Positions 16,329 through 25,934 of a stretch of DNA of 64,000 nt are shown here, piece after piece. This stretch comes from Homoserinimonas sedimenticola (lineage in GTDB: Bacteria; Actinomycetota; Actinomycetes; Actinomycetales; Microbacteriaceae), in the NCBI RefSeq assembly GCF_026094475.1, contig NZ_JAPELL010000001.1, positions 248,001 through 312,000 on the forward strand. Direction: 5' to 3'. Position numbers and translations under genes: made by a program. The first letter of the stretch is position 1; every line of letters starts with the position of its first letter. The notes beneath the pieces are model-generated. The model was given only the letters and a program-made list of their open reading frames with translations, ran no database searches and was not told where the DNA came from.

Positions 16329-17360
16329 ATGGAATTCCTGCCCACGCTCTGGTTCGTTCTCATCGCCGTCCTCTGGATCGGCTACCTCTTCCTCGAGGGC
16401 TTTGACCTCGGCGTCGGGATGCACCTGCTCTTCTCCGCCCGAAGCGAGCGTGAACGCCGCGTCATGCTCAACACCATCGGGCCCGTCTGGGACGGCAACG
16501 AGGTGTGGCTGCTGACGGCGGGCGGCGCGACCTTCGCGGCCTTCCCGTTCTGGTACGCCTCCCTCTTCTCCGCCCTCTACATCCCGCTCGTGATCGTGCT
16601 GCTCGGCCTCATCTTCCGGGCCGTGGCGATCGAGTACCGCGGCAAGGGATCGACGGATGCCTGGATCCGCTCCTGGGACTTCGCGCTGGGTCTCGGCAGC
16701 CTCGTGAGTGCCTTCGGAGTCGGCGCCGCGCTCGCGCTCACAACCACAGGACTGCCGCTCAATGAGAACGGGGACCGCGTCGGGGGCGCCTGGGCGTGGT
16801 TCAACGGCTACGCCGTCCTCGGCGGCCTCGCGGTCGTCGGCTTCTGCCTCGTGCACGCCGCCGCCTTCCTCGCCCTCAAGACGGAGGGCCCAGTCCGGGA
16901 ACGCTCCCGCCGTTTCGTGTCGCTGGCGCTCCCGGTCGCGCTGCTTCCCCTCGCAGCCTGGGTGCTCGTGATCCAGTTCCGTTCCGGAACACTCGTGACC
17001 TGGGCGCTCGTGCTCGTCGCCGTCACCGCCGCTGTCGTCGCATGGTTCGCGAACCGCGCGGGTCGCGAGGGCTGGAGCTTCATCGGCCTCGGTGTCTTCC
17101 TGGTGACGGGCGCCGCCGCGCTCTTCGGCGCCGTCTATCCCATCGTGCTGCCCTCGACCCTCGACCCGGCCCACTCGCTCACGATCTGGAACGCCTCATC
17201 CTCCGACTACACGCTGGGGGTCATGAGTATCGTGGCGGCCGTGGGGGTGCCGCTCGTCCTCGTCTACCAGGGCTGGACGTACTGGGTCTTCCGCAAGCGA
17301 GTTACGGCAGCGAGCATCCCCGAGGCCCACGCCGTCATGCCGGCCGTGCGTTCCCGATGA
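16329..17360 (+). CDS. cydB: cytochrome bd oxidase subunit II
   Basis: Second membrane subunit of cytochrome bd oxidase, 343 residues, with about eight hydrophobic helices. The N-terminus contains LWFVLIAVLWIGYLFLEGFDLGVG, the hallmark EGFDxGVG turn, and GPVWDGNEVWLLTAGGA follows, both diagnostic of CydB. The ATG at 16329 has AAGGAA upstream and lies 19 bases after cydA. The stop TGA overlaps the cydDC start as ATGA, showing translational coupling. Confidence 0.97.
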   Translation: MEFLPTLWFVLIAVLWIGYLFLEGFDLGVGMHLLFSARSERERRVMLNTIGPVWDGNEVWLLTAGGATFAAFPFWYASLFSALYIPLVIVLLGLIFRAVAIEYRGKGSTDAWIRSWDFALGLGSLVSAFGVGAALALTTTGLPLNENGDRVGGAWAWFNGYAVLGGLAVVGFCLVHAAAFLALKTEGPVRERSRRFVSLALPVALLPLAAWVLVIQFRSGTLVTWALVLVAVTAAVVAWFANRAGREGWSFIGLGVFLVTGAAALFGAVYPIVLPSTLDPAHSLTIWNASSSDYTLGVMSIVAAVGVPLVLVYQGWTYWVFRKRVTAASIPEAHAVMPAVRSR

Positions 17361-20300
17361 GGGCGCCGGATGCTCGGAGCTCGTCGCCCTTCGCGGGGAT
17401 GTCCCTCCTGCCACTCCCGACGCTCGCGCTGCTCGGACTCACGGGTGCGCTCAATGCACTCGCTCTCGTGGGCATGGCGAGTGCACTGGCCGCGGGGATC
17501 ACCGCGCTCGTCGAAGGGTGGGACGATGCAGGCCACGCGCTCGCGTGGGGGCTCGCCTCGGCGGCCCTGCGCGCGGGTGTGGCGTGGGTGCAGCGGGTCG
17601 TCGCGACGAGGGCGCTGCTCGAGACGAAGGAGCGCCTCCGGCGGGAACTCGCGGAGCGCCTCGTACGCCGAGGGGGAGCGCGCATCGGGGCCGACTCGAC
17701 CCTCGCGACCCGCGGCCTCGACGGGCTCGACAGCTACATCACAGTCTTCCTGCCCGCTCTTGTCAACGCGGCCTGCGTGCCCCTGCTCGTGGGGGCCCGC
17801 ATCCTCTCGGCCGACTGGGTGAGCGCGCTCATCATCGTGCTGACGGTCCCGCTCATCCCGGTCTTCATGGCGCTGATCGGCCTCCACACTGAGGAGCGGG
17901 TGGCGGCCGCCGCAGCCGCGCTCGAGCGCCTGTCCCAGCACGTCGTCGAGCTCGCGCGGGGGCTTCCGGTCCTGCTGGGCCTCGGCCGCGCGACGGAGCA
18001 GGCACGAGCGCTGCAGAGGATCTCCGAGGAGTTCCGGGGGCGCGCGATGCAGACCCTACGCACGGCCTTCCTGTCCTCCCTCGCGCTCGAGCTCATCGCG
18101 ACGATCTCCGTCGCCATCGTCGCGGTGTTCATCGGCGTGCGCCTCGTGCACGGGGTGATGCCGCTCGAGCTCGGCCTCCTCGCCCTCCTGCTCGCGCCCG
18201 AGTGCTTCACGCCGTTTCGCGCGGTCGGCTCGGCCTTCCACGCCTCACAGGACGGCAAGGAGGCGCTCGGCCGCGCCCGCGCGGCGATCGAGCAGCCGGA
18301 TGCCGCGTCCCCCCTGTCGCTCGGCGACGTCGTGTCGGCGCAGGGCCTCACGGTGCGGTATGCGGAGCGGGAGACACCGGCTGTGTCGCGACTCGACTTC
18401 ACGGCGCCCGAGGGCGGCATCACGGTGCTCGATGGGCCGAGTGGCGCAGGCAAGACGACGGTCCTCCGCCTTCTCGCGGGCCGCCTCCCCGAGGGAGAGC
18501 ACGGCGCGGTCGTCGAGGGCCTCGTGACGCTCGTCGACCGGGAGCGCGTCGCATGGTTGCCCCAGCATCCTCACGCTCTCGCCGACAGTGTGAGGGAGGA
18601 GCTGGAGCTCTATTCGGAGGGGGTGCCCACCGGCGAGGACCACATCCGCCGAGTACTGCGCAGACTGCAGCTGGAGTCCCTCGCACTCGCGGATCCCGCG
18701 CGGCTGAGTCCGGGGGAGCTCCGCAGGGTCGCCTTCGCGCGGGTGCTCCTCCGCGTTGAGGCCGGGGCGCGCCTCGTGCTCCTCGACGAGCCGACCGCCC
18801 ATCTCGACACGTCCTCGACGCACGCGGTTCTCGCGGCGATCGAAGAGATGCGTGGCCGGGCGACCGTGCTGGTCGCGTCCCATGACCCGGCCGTCCGTGC
18901 CCTCGCCGACGCGACGGTCGTGCTCGGCGCGGGGCCCACGCCCCGAGGGGAGCTCGTCACGTCGGGCGACATGGTCGATCCCGCGAGCGGTCAGGGGGAG
19001 GCATCCGTCGACCTCGCCTTCGACGATCCGACCGGCGCCGGGGCGGAGCTCCTCCGCTTCCTGCGGCCCGTCGCGGGACGCATCGCCCTCGCGCTTCTGC
19101 TCGGCACTCTCGCGGCGCTCTTCGCGATCTCACTGACGGCGGTCTCCGCATGGCTCATCGTGCAGTCGAGCCGCCAGCCGCACATCATGACGCTCCTCGT
19201 CGCGATCGTCGGGGTGCGTTTCTTCGGCATCGGCCGCGCCGTCCTGCGGTACGCAGAACGCCTCGTCGGGCACGACGCCGTGTTCTCAGCGCTGACGAGT
19301 CTGCGGGTGCGCCTGTGGAAGGGTCTCGCGGCCCACGGGCTCAAGAGTCGTTCCGCACTGCACGGCGGCAATGCACTGGACCGTCTGGTGCGCGACGCCG
19401 ATGTCGTGCGCGACCTCGCGCTGCGCGCCGTGCTTCCCCCTCTCGTCGGTGCCATGACGGTGGCAGCCGGCGCCGCCGGACTCACGGTCGTCCACCCCGG
19501 CGCGCTACCCGTCCTTCTCTGCCTCGCCGCAGTCCTCCTCGTAGTGGCGCCGACCGCGGGTCTCCTCGCCGACCGCTTCGCGGCCCGGGCCGAGCAGGAA
19601 CTGAGATCCACCGTCCTGCGGCGCTTCACCGCGATGCTCACAGCGGCCGACGATCTCGCCGCGAACGGCGTCGACGCCCGGGCGCGCGAGTCGCTCGCGA
19701 CCGCGGATGCCGCGGCCAGTGCCGCCGCGCGGAGAGGGGCCGGCTCCCTCGGCCTCGGCGAGGCGCTCGTGATCGCTGCCTGCTCGATCGCTGCGCTCGC
19801 GATGCTGCCGCTCTCAGCGGACGCGGTCACCTCCGGCAGGCTCGACGCGGCGCTTGTCGCGGTGCTCGCCCTGACGCCGCTCGGTCTCATCGAACCCGGA
19901 CTGGACCTCGTCTCGGGTGTGCGCCAGTGGCCCGCGCTGCGGCTGGTCCTGCGCCGGGTGGGCGCACTGACGGCGGGTGAGTCACCCGAGGGTGCGCCCC
20001 CTCTCCGGGAGGCGGGACGGGTCACCGAGCTCTCCCTCTCCGGCGTGTCGGCGTGCTGGCCGGGCGCCCGTCGGCCCGCCTTCGAGTGCGTCGACGCGAG
20101 CGTGGGTGCGGGCGGCTGGCTCGTCGTGACGGGGCCGTCCGGGGCGGGCAAGTCCACCCTGCTTTCGCTCCTTCTCGGCCACCTCTCGCCGGCCTCCGGC
20201 CACTACCGCCTGAACGGCACGGATGCAGCGGCTCCCGAATCCCGCGGGCTCCTGTCGAGGATCGCCTGGTGCCCGCAGGAGGGCTACCTCTTCGACTCGA

Positions 20301-20731
20301 CCCTGCGAGGCAACCTCCTCATCGCGCGCCCACGCGCTGCTGCGCCCAGTGACGAGGAGATGGTCTCGGCGCTCGAGCGGGTGGGGCTCGCTCCACTCCT
20401 CGCGAGCCTCCCCGACGGCCTCGACACCCGGGTCGGGAGCGATGGGCCCGCGCTCTCTGGCGGGCAACGCCAGCGGGTCGCCGTCGCGCGGACTCTGCTC
20501 GCGGCATCCGACGTCATCCTGCTGGACGAGCCGACGGCCCACCTCGACGAGGCGGCGGGGGAGTCGCTCGTGCGCGACCTGCGGCGGGGCCTCTCGGATC
20601 GCATCGTCGTCCTCGTAACACACGCCCCCTCCCTGATCGCGCCGGGGGACGTGCGCGTCGAGCTGTCGGGAGCGGCCGAGCGGATCCCGGAGCTCGCCGT
20701 CTCCAGCATCAGTGTCGGTGGTGCTGCCTAG
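17357..20731 (+). CDS. cydDC: fused thiol reductant ABC exporter CydDC
   Basis: Single polypeptide of 1124 residues combining the two half-transporters CydD and CydC, needed to assemble cytochrome bd by moving glutathione/cysteine-like thiols or heme-related factors across the membrane. Order: TM domain 1 (about 15-320), ATPase 1 (Walker A GPSGAGKTT near 360, Walker B LVLLDEPTAHLD), TM domain 2 (about 560-870), ATPase 2 (Walker A GPSGAGKST near 925, signature LSGGQRQRVAVARTLL, Walker B VILLDEPTAHLD, VTHAP). The first ATPase has LSPGELRRVAFARVLL instead of LSGGQ, so one ATP site is probably degenerate. The fusion is common in actinobacteria. The start overlaps the cydB stop; its TAG stop is the first half of the uvrB -10 box. 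Confidence 0.95.
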   Translation: MRAPDARSSSPFAGMSLLPLPTLALLGLTGALNALALVGMASALAAGITALVEGWDDAGHALAWGLASAALRAGVAWVQRVVATRALLETKERLRRELAERLVRRGGARIGADSTLATRGLDGLDSYITVFLPALVNAACVPLLVGARILSADWVSALIIVLTVPLIPVFMALIGLHTEERVAAAAAALERLSQHVVELARGLPVLLGLGRATEQARALQRISEEFRGRAMQTLRTAFLSSLALELIATISVAIVAVFIGVRLVHGVMPLELGLLALLLAPECFTPFRAVGSAFHASQDGKEALGRARAAIEQPDAASPLSLGDVVSAQGLTVRYAERETPAVSRLDFTAPEGGITVLDGPSGAGKTTVLRLLAGRLPEGEHGAVVEGLVTLVDRERVAWLPQHPHALADSVREELELYSEGVPTGEDHIRRVLRRLQLESLALADPARLSPGELRRVAFARVLLRVEAGARLVLLDEPTAHLDTSSTHAVLAAIEEMRGRATVLVASHDPAVRALADATVVLGAGPTPRGELVTSGDMVDPASGQGEASVDLAFDDPTGAGAELLRFLRPVAGRIALALLLGTLAALFAISLTAVSAWLIVQSSRQPHIMTLLVAIVGVRFFGIGRAVLRYAERLVGHDAVFSALTSLRVRLWKGLAAHGLKSRSALHGGNALDRLVRDADVVRDLALRAVLPPLVGAMTVAAGAAGLTVVHPGALPVLLCLAAVLLVVAPTAGLLADRFAARAEQELRSTVLRRFTAMLTAADDLAANGVDARARESLATADAAASAAARRGAGSLGLGEALVIAACSIAALAMLPLSADAVTSGRLDAALVAVLALTPLGLIEPGLDLVSGVRQWPALRLVLRRVGALTAGESPEGAPPLREAGRVTELSLSGVSACWPGARRPAFECVDASVGAGGWLVVTGPSGAGKSTLLSLLLGHLSPASGHYRLNGTDAAAPESRGLLSRIAWCPQEGYLFDSTLRGNLLIARPRAAAPSDEEMVSALERVGLAPLLASLPDGLDTRVGSDGPALSGGQRQRVAVARTLLAASDVILLDEPTAHLDEAAGESLVRDLRRGLSDRIVVLVTHAPSLIAPGDVRVELSGAAERIPELAVSSISVGGAA

Positions 20732-20743
20732 ACTTGGGACATG
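20729..20743 (+). promoter_or_regulatory. uvrB leaderless-type -10 box overlapping the cydDC stop
   Basis: TAGACT at 20729-20734 begins with the TAG stop codon of cydDC. Six bases later is the uvrB ATG at 20741, so a transcript from here would be leaderless. Confidence 0.6.
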
Positions 20744-22819
20744 CAAGCGACCAGGTCCGTGCGCCCATTCGAGGTCATCAGCGAGTACTCTCCGAGCGGC
20801 GACCAACCGGCCGCGATCGCGGAACTCGCTGGGCGGATCAACGCCGGTGAAACCGACGTCGTGCTCCTCGGCGCGACGGGTACCGGCAAGTCGGCCACGA
20901 CCGCCTGGCTGATCGAGCAGGTGCAGCGACCGACCCTCGTGATGGCGCACAACAAGACCCTCGCCGCCCAGCTCGCGAATGAGTTCCGCGACCTGCTGCC
21001 CAACAATGCGGTCGAGTACTTCGTGTCGTACTACGACTACTACCAGCCTGAGGCCTATGTGCCGCAGACTGACACATTCATCGAGAAGGACAGCTCGATC
21101 AACGCCGAGGTCGAGCGCCTTCGGCACTCGACCACGAACTCGCTCCTCAGCCGTCGTGACGTTGTCGTCGTGTCAACCGTCTCGTGCATCTACGGTCTCG
21201 GCGCGGCGGAGGAGTACCTCGAGGCGATGATCCCGCTGCAGGTCGGGCAGCGCATCAGCCGCGACGCGATCGTTCGGCAGTTCGTCGCGATGCAATACCA
21301 GCGCAACGATGTCGACTTCTCGCGGGGCAAGTTCCGGGTCCGGGGGGACACGATCGAGATCATCCCGATGTACGAGGAGAATGCGATCCGCATCGAGATG
21401 TTCGGTGACGAGATCGAGGCGCTCTTCGCCCTCCACCCCTTGACGGGCGAGGTGTTGAACCAGATGGATGCCGTCTCGGTCTTCCCCGCGACGCACTATG
21501 CGGCGAGTCCCGACACGATGCAACGCGCGATCGTGAGCATCCGGGAGGAGTTGGAGCAGCGACTCGCGGAGCTGGAACGCCAGGGCAAGCTCCTCGAGGC
21601 GCAGCGACTGCGCATGCGCACGACCTTCGACCTCGAGATGATGGAGCAGATCGGCTTCTGCAGCGGCATCGAGAACTACTCTCGCCACATCGACGGCCGT
21701 GCTCCTGGCGCTCCGCCGAACTGCCTCCTTGACTACTTCCCCGACGACTTCCTCGTCGTCATCGATGAGTCGCACGTCACGGTCCCGCAGATCGGCGCGA
21801 TGTTCGAGGGGGATGCTTCACGCAAGCGCACTCTCGTCGACCACGGTTTCCGCCTCCCGAGCGCCCTCGACAACCGGCCGCTCAAGTTCAGCGAGTTCCT
21901 CGACAGGGTGGGCCAGAAGGTGTACCTCTCGGCGACCCCGGGCAAGTATGAGCTCGGGGTATCTGACGGAGTCGTCGAGCAGATCATTCGTCCGACCGGG
22001 CTCGTCGATCCCGAGATCGTCGTCAAGCCCAGCAAGGGCCAGATCGACGACCTCCTCGAGGAGGTCCGGCTGCGCACGGAACGCGACGAGCGGGTCCTCG
22101 TCACGACGCTGACGAAGAAGATGGCCGAGGAGCTCACCGACTTTCTCACGGAAGCGGGGGTACGCGTGCGGTACCTGCACTCGGATGTCGATACTCTTCG
22201 ACGCGTCGAACTCCTCACGGAGCTGCGACAGGGTGTCTACGATGTTCTCGTCGGCATCAATCTCCTCCGCGAGGGCCTCGACCTTCCTGAGGTGTCACTG
22301 GTCGCGATTCTCGACGCGGACAAGGAGGGATTCCTCCGTTCCTCGACCTCCCTTATCCAGACGATCGGCCGAGCCGCCCGAAACGTCTCCGGTGCCGTCC
22401 ACATGTATGCCGATGTCGTGACCGATTCCATGCGCCTCGCGATTGAGGAGACCGATCGACGCCGCGAGAAGCAAATCGCCTACAACACCGAGAACGGCAT
22501 CGATCCCACACCGCTTCGCAAGCGCATTGCCGATATCACGGATGTTCTTGCGCGTGAGGAGGCGGACACGGCCGAGTTCCTCGGGGGACGCGGGGATCGC
22601 CGCCGCGCACCAACCCCGTCCCTGAGCAAGAGGGGCGGGGGCTTCGAGGGGCTCGCAGCTTCCGGTGCGAGCGATCTCGATGCGCTCATTCGCGACCTCA
22701 CCGATCAGATGCTCCAGGCGGCTTCAGAGCTCAAGTTCGAGCTCGCGGGAAGACTGCGCGACGAGGTTGCCGACCTCAAGAAGGAGCTGCGCAGCATGGA
22801 AGCTGCTGGCCACATCTGA
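20741..22819 (+). CDS. uvrB: excinuclease ABC subunit UvrB
   Basis: Helicase-like damage-verification subunit of nucleotide excision repair. It receives DNA from UvrA and recruits UvrC. 692 residues. Walker [12 protein letters not shown] lies near 44-54, the beta-hairpin region contains [20 protein letters not shown], and VIDESHVT is motif II. The C-terminal half has [12 protein letters not shown] and QTIGRAARN (motifs V-VI). The final 40 residues are a UVR domain ([29 protein letters not shown]) that binds UvrC. Length and motifs are complete. Confidence 0.98.
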   Translation: MQATRSVRPFEVISEYSPSGDQPAAIAELAGRINAGETDVVLLGATGTGKSATTAWLIEQVQRPTLVMAHNKTLAAQLANEFRDLLPNNAVEYFVSYYDYYQPEAYVPQTDTFIEKDSSINAEVERLRHSTTNSLLSRRDVVVVSTVSCIYGLGAAEEYLEAMIPLQVGQRISRDAIVRQFVAMQYQRNDVDFSRGKFRVRGDTIEIIPMYEENAIRIEMFGDEIEALFALHPLTGEVLNQMDAVSVFPATHYAASPDTMQRAIVSIREELEQRLAELERQGKLLEAQRLRMRTTFDLEMMEQIGFCSGIENYSRHIDGRAPGAPPNCLLDYFPDDFLVVIDESHVTVPQIGAMFEGDASRKRTLVDHGFRLPSALDNRPLKFSEFLDRVGQKVYLSATPGKYELGVSDGVVEQIIRPTGLVDPEIVVKPSKGQIDDLLEEVRLRTERDERVLVTTLTKKMAEELTDFLTEAGVRVRYLHSDVDTLRRVELLTELRQGVYDVLVGINLLREGLDLPEVSLVAILDADKEGFLRSSTSLIQTIGRAARNVSGAVHMYADVVTDSMRLAIEETDRRREKQIAYNTENGIDPTPLRKRIADITDVLAREEADTAEFLGGRGDRRRAPTPSLSKRGGGFEGLAASGASDLDALIRDLTDQMLQAASELKFELAGRLRDEVADLKKELRSMEAAGHI

Positions 22820-22824
22820 GGCGC

Positions 22825-22845
22825 TAGAATAGAACAGATGTTCGA
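22825..22845 (+). promoter_or_regulatory. LexA (SOS) box overlapping a -10 element upstream of uvrA
   Basis: TAGAACAGATGTTCGA at 22830-22845 differs at one position from the actinobacterial LexA consensus TCGAAC-N4-GTTCGA. A -10 hexamer TAGAAT sits at 22825-22830, so LexA would cover the start of transcription. A second -10 (TAGGCT, 22911-22916) 7 nt before the uvrA GTG could give basal leaderless transcription. Confidence 0.8.
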
Positions 22846-22923
22846 ACACCTTGCACTGTTCGATGCATCGTTGCGGCCGGCCTCCCGGCTCGGCTTGAGA
22901 AGAGAGAACGTAGGCTGACAATC

Positions 22924-25905
22924 GTGTCCATCACCCCTGTCGAATCGTCGTCGCGACTGAGTGTTCGCGGCGCGCGCGTCCACAACCTTCGCGATGTAGA
23001 TCTCGAGATTCCGCGCGACTCGCTTGTCGTCTTCACTGGCCTGTCGGGGTCGGGAAAGTCCTCGCTCGCCTTTGACACGATCTTCGCCGAGGGCCAGCGT
23101 CGCTATGTCGAGTCGCTCTCTGCTTATGCTCGCCAGTTTCTGGGACAGGTGGATCGTCCTGATGTCGATTTCATCGAGGGTTTGAGCCCTGCCGTCTCGA
23201 TCGACCAGAAGTCCACCAACCGCAACCCGCGGTCGACCGTCGGCACGATCACCGAGATCTACGACTACATGCGGCTCCTGTGGGCCCGCATCGGCGTGCC
23301 CCACTGCCCTGTCTGCGGTGAGCGGATCGAGCGCCAGACGGTGCAGCAGATCGCCGACCAGCTCATGACACTCGAGACGGGAACTCGGTACCAGGTCGTG
23401 AGCCCCGTCGTCTCACAGAAGAAGGGCGAGTTCGTCGACCTCTTCCGGGATCTTGCGGCGTCTGGTTACTCTCGCGCCATCGTCGACGGCGACGTCGTGC
23501 AGCTCACCTCGCCTCCGACCCTCAAGAAGCAGGTCAAGCACGACATCTCGGTCGTCGTCGACCGTCTTGTCGCGGCAGACGACATCCTGGGCCGGCTGAC
23601 CGACTCGCTCGAGACAGCCCTGCGCCTCACCGATGGCCTTGTCGCGATCAACTTCGTCGACGCCGAGGGCGACGCCGCGTGGCGCACGTTCTCCGAGAAG
23701 TTGTCCTGCCCCAACAACCACCCGGTTCAACTGACGGAGATCGAGCCGCGCACCTTCTCCTTCAACGCTCCCTTCGGTGCCTGCCCTGAATGCTCGGGGC
23801 TCGGAACGCGGATGTCGGTGGATTCGGACCTGCTCCTCGGTGATCCCGCACTGAGCCTTGCCGACGGCGTCATCTTGCCTTGGACGCAGAGCGGCAAGGG
23901 ACTCTACAACTACTTCCAGCGCCTCCTCGAGGGCCTTGCCCGAGACCTCGACTTCTCGCTCACGACCCCGTGGCAGGATCTTGACCCCGCAGTGCAGGAC
24001 GCGGTTCTGCGAGGCAACGACTTCCAAGTCAGCGTGAAGTGGCGCAACCGTTTCGGTCGCGAGATGAAGTACACGACCGGCTTCGAGGGCGTCATCCCCT
24101 ACATCGAGAGAAAGTTCCTCGAGGCGGAGACGGATTCTGCTCGCCAGCGCTTCGCGAGCTACCTGCGGGAGATCCCCTGCGCCGTTTGTCACGGCAAGCG
24201 CCTCAAGCCGGAGGTTCTCGCGGTCACGGTGCAGGGCTCAAGCATTGCGGATGTCGCGGAGCTGAGTCTCTCGGACGCCTACTCCTTCATGCGTGACCTC
24301 AAGCTCAGCGACCGCGAAGCCCACATCGCGGCGGCGGTCCTGCGGGAGATCCGCGCGCGCCTCGAGTTCCTTCTCGAGGTCGGTCTTAACTACCTCAACC
24401 TGGCCCGCTCCGCCGGTTCGCTCTCGGGAGGCGAGGCGCAGCGCATCCGCCTTGCCACTCAGATCGGTTCGGGCCTCACGGGTGTGCTCTACGTGCTCGA
24501 CGAGCCGAGCATCGGCCTCCACCAGCGGGACAACCGTCGCCTGATCGAGACTCTTGTGAAGCTCAAGAACCTGGGCAACACGCTCATCGTGGTCGAGCAT
24601 GACGAGGACACGATCCGTACGGCCGACTGGGTCGTCGACATCGGCCCGGGTGCGGGGGAGCACGGCGGCAAGGTGGTCCACTCGGGTTCCTATGACGAGC
24701 TGCTCCACAACGAGCTCTCCATCACGGGAGACTATCTCTCGGGGCGGCAGAGCATCGCGGTGCCGGAGGCGCGGCGTCGTGTCGACCCGGAACGGATGCT
24801 GCGTATTGAGGGCGCTCGCGCGAACAACCTGCGCGAGGTCACGGCAGAGATTCCGCTCGGCACCTTCACCGCCGTCACGGGAGTGAGCGGTTCGGGCAAG
24901 TCGACCCTGATCAATGACATCCTCTACAAGGTGCTCGCGAACGAGCTCAACGGGGCTCGGCAGATCCCGGGCAAGCACACGCGCGTCACTGGTCTCGACA
25001 GCCTCGACAAGGTCGTGCACGTCGACCAGGCGCCCATCGGCCGCACTCCGCGCTCCAATCCCGCGACATACACGGGCGTCTTCGATCGCATCCGCACGCT
25101 CTTCGCCGAGACGGCGGAGGCCAAGGCACGTGGTTATCTGCCGGGGCGCTTCAGCTTCAACGTCAAGGGGGGCCGCTGCGAGAACTGCTCGGGTGATGGC
25201 ACGATCAAGATCGAGATGAACTTCCTGCCCGATGTCTATGTGACCTGCGAGGTATGCGGGGGAGCGCGATACAACCGTGAGACGCTCTCCGTGCACTACA
25301 AGGGCAAGAACATCGCCGAGGTCCTCGACATGCCCATCAGTGAGGCGGCGGAGTTCTTCGAGTCGATCGGCGCCATCCATCGCTATCTCCTGACCCTCGT
25401 GGAGGTCGGGCTCGGTTACGTGCGCCTCGGGCAGAGCGCGACGACGCTCTCAGGGGGTGAAGCCCAGCGCGTCAAGCTTGCGACCGAGTTGCAGCGGAGG
25501 TCCAACGGGCGCAGCATTTATGTTCTCGACGAGCCCACGACGGGGCTGCACTTCGAGGATGTGCGCAAGCTGCTGGTCGTGCTCAGCGGCCTGGTGGACA
25601 AGGGCAACACGGTCGTCGTGATCGAGCACAATCTCGATGTGATCAAGTCGGCCGACTGGATCATCGACATGGGGCCCGAGGGCGGCGCGGGGGGCGGCCA
25701 GGTCATCGCGACGGGCACGCCGGAGCAGGTTGCGTCAAGCGAGGTCAGCCACACGGGTCGCTTCCTTCGCGAACTTCTTCCGGCGGAGTCGCTCGAGGTC
25801 GCTTCCGTCCCGGTCACGGCCAGGAAGTCGGCCAGGAAGAAGCCGCGTGCGGGCTCGAGCAGGAGCGCGGGCACAAAAGCTCAGGCATCCGGGGCGGCCA
25901 CATGA
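22924..25905 (+). CDS. uvrA: excinuclease ABC subunit UvrA
   Basis: Damage-recognition ATPase of nucleotide excision repair, 993 residues, working as a dimer that loads UvrB. Two ABC-type ATPase halves: Walker [10 protein letters not shown] near residue 40 and GVSGSGKST near residue 655, with signature motifs [16 protein letters not shown] and [16 protein letters not shown]. Zinc-binding Cys pairs include CPVC, CPEC, CAVC and the C-terminal CENCSGDG...[14 protein letters not shown] finger. The tail is Ala/Arg/Ser-rich and basic. The GTG at 22924 is in register with the conserved N-terminal [15 protein letters not shown] segment. A LexA box upstream suggests SOS induction. Confidence 0.98.
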   Translation: MSITPVESSSRLSVRGARVHNLRDVDLEIPRDSLVVFTGLSGSGKSSLAFDTIFAEGQRRYVESLSAYARQFLGQVDRPDVDFIEGLSPAVSIDQKSTNRNPRSTVGTITEIYDYMRLLWARIGVPHCPVCGERIERQTVQQIADQLMTLETGTRYQVVSPVVSQKKGEFVDLFRDLAASGYSRAIVDGDVVQLTSPPTLKKQVKHDISVVVDRLVAADDILGRLTDSLETALRLTDGLVAINFVDAEGDAAWRTFSEKLSCPNNHPVQLTEIEPRTFSFNAPFGACPECSGLGTRMSVDSDLLLGDPALSLADGVILPWTQSGKGLYNYFQRLLEGLARDLDFSLTTPWQDLDPAVQDAVLRGNDFQVSVKWRNRFGREMKYTTGFEGVIPYIERKFLEAETDSARQRFASYLREIPCAVCHGKRLKPEVLAVTVQGSSIADVAELSLSDAYSFMRDLKLSDREAHIAAAVLREIRARLEFLLEVGLNYLNLARSAGSLSGGEAQRIRLATQIGSGLTGVLYVLDEPSIGLHQRDNRRLIETLVKLKNLGNTLIVVEHDEDTIRTADWVVDIGPGAGEHGGKVVHSGSYDELLHNELSITGDYLSGRQSIAVPEARRRVDPERMLRIEGARANNLREVTAEIPLGTFTAVTGVSGSGKSTLINDILYKVLANELNGARQIPGKHTRVTGLDSLDKVVHVDQAPIGRTPRSNPATYTGVFDRIRTLFAETAEAKARGYLPGRFSFNVKGGRCENCSGDGTIKIEMNFLPDVYVTCEVCGGARYNRETLSVHYKGKNIAEVLDMPISEAAEFFESIGAIHRYLLTLVEVGLGYVRLGQSATTLSGGEAQRVKLATELQRRSNGRSIYVLDEPTTGLHFEDVRKLLVVLSGLVDKGNTVVVIEHNLDVIKSADWIIDMGPEGGAGGGQVIATGTPEQVASSEVSHTGRFLRELLPAESLEVASVPVTARKSARKKPRAGSSRSAGTKAQASGAAT

Positions 25906-25934
25906 GGCGCGTCGTCGGTTCGTGATGGCCGAGC

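Noticed and set aside
16796-17356. Open frame upstream of cydDC, which would add 187 residues
   Set aside because: It overlaps cydB in another frame and is Arg-rich; the ATGA overlap at 17357 gives the natural CydD start.
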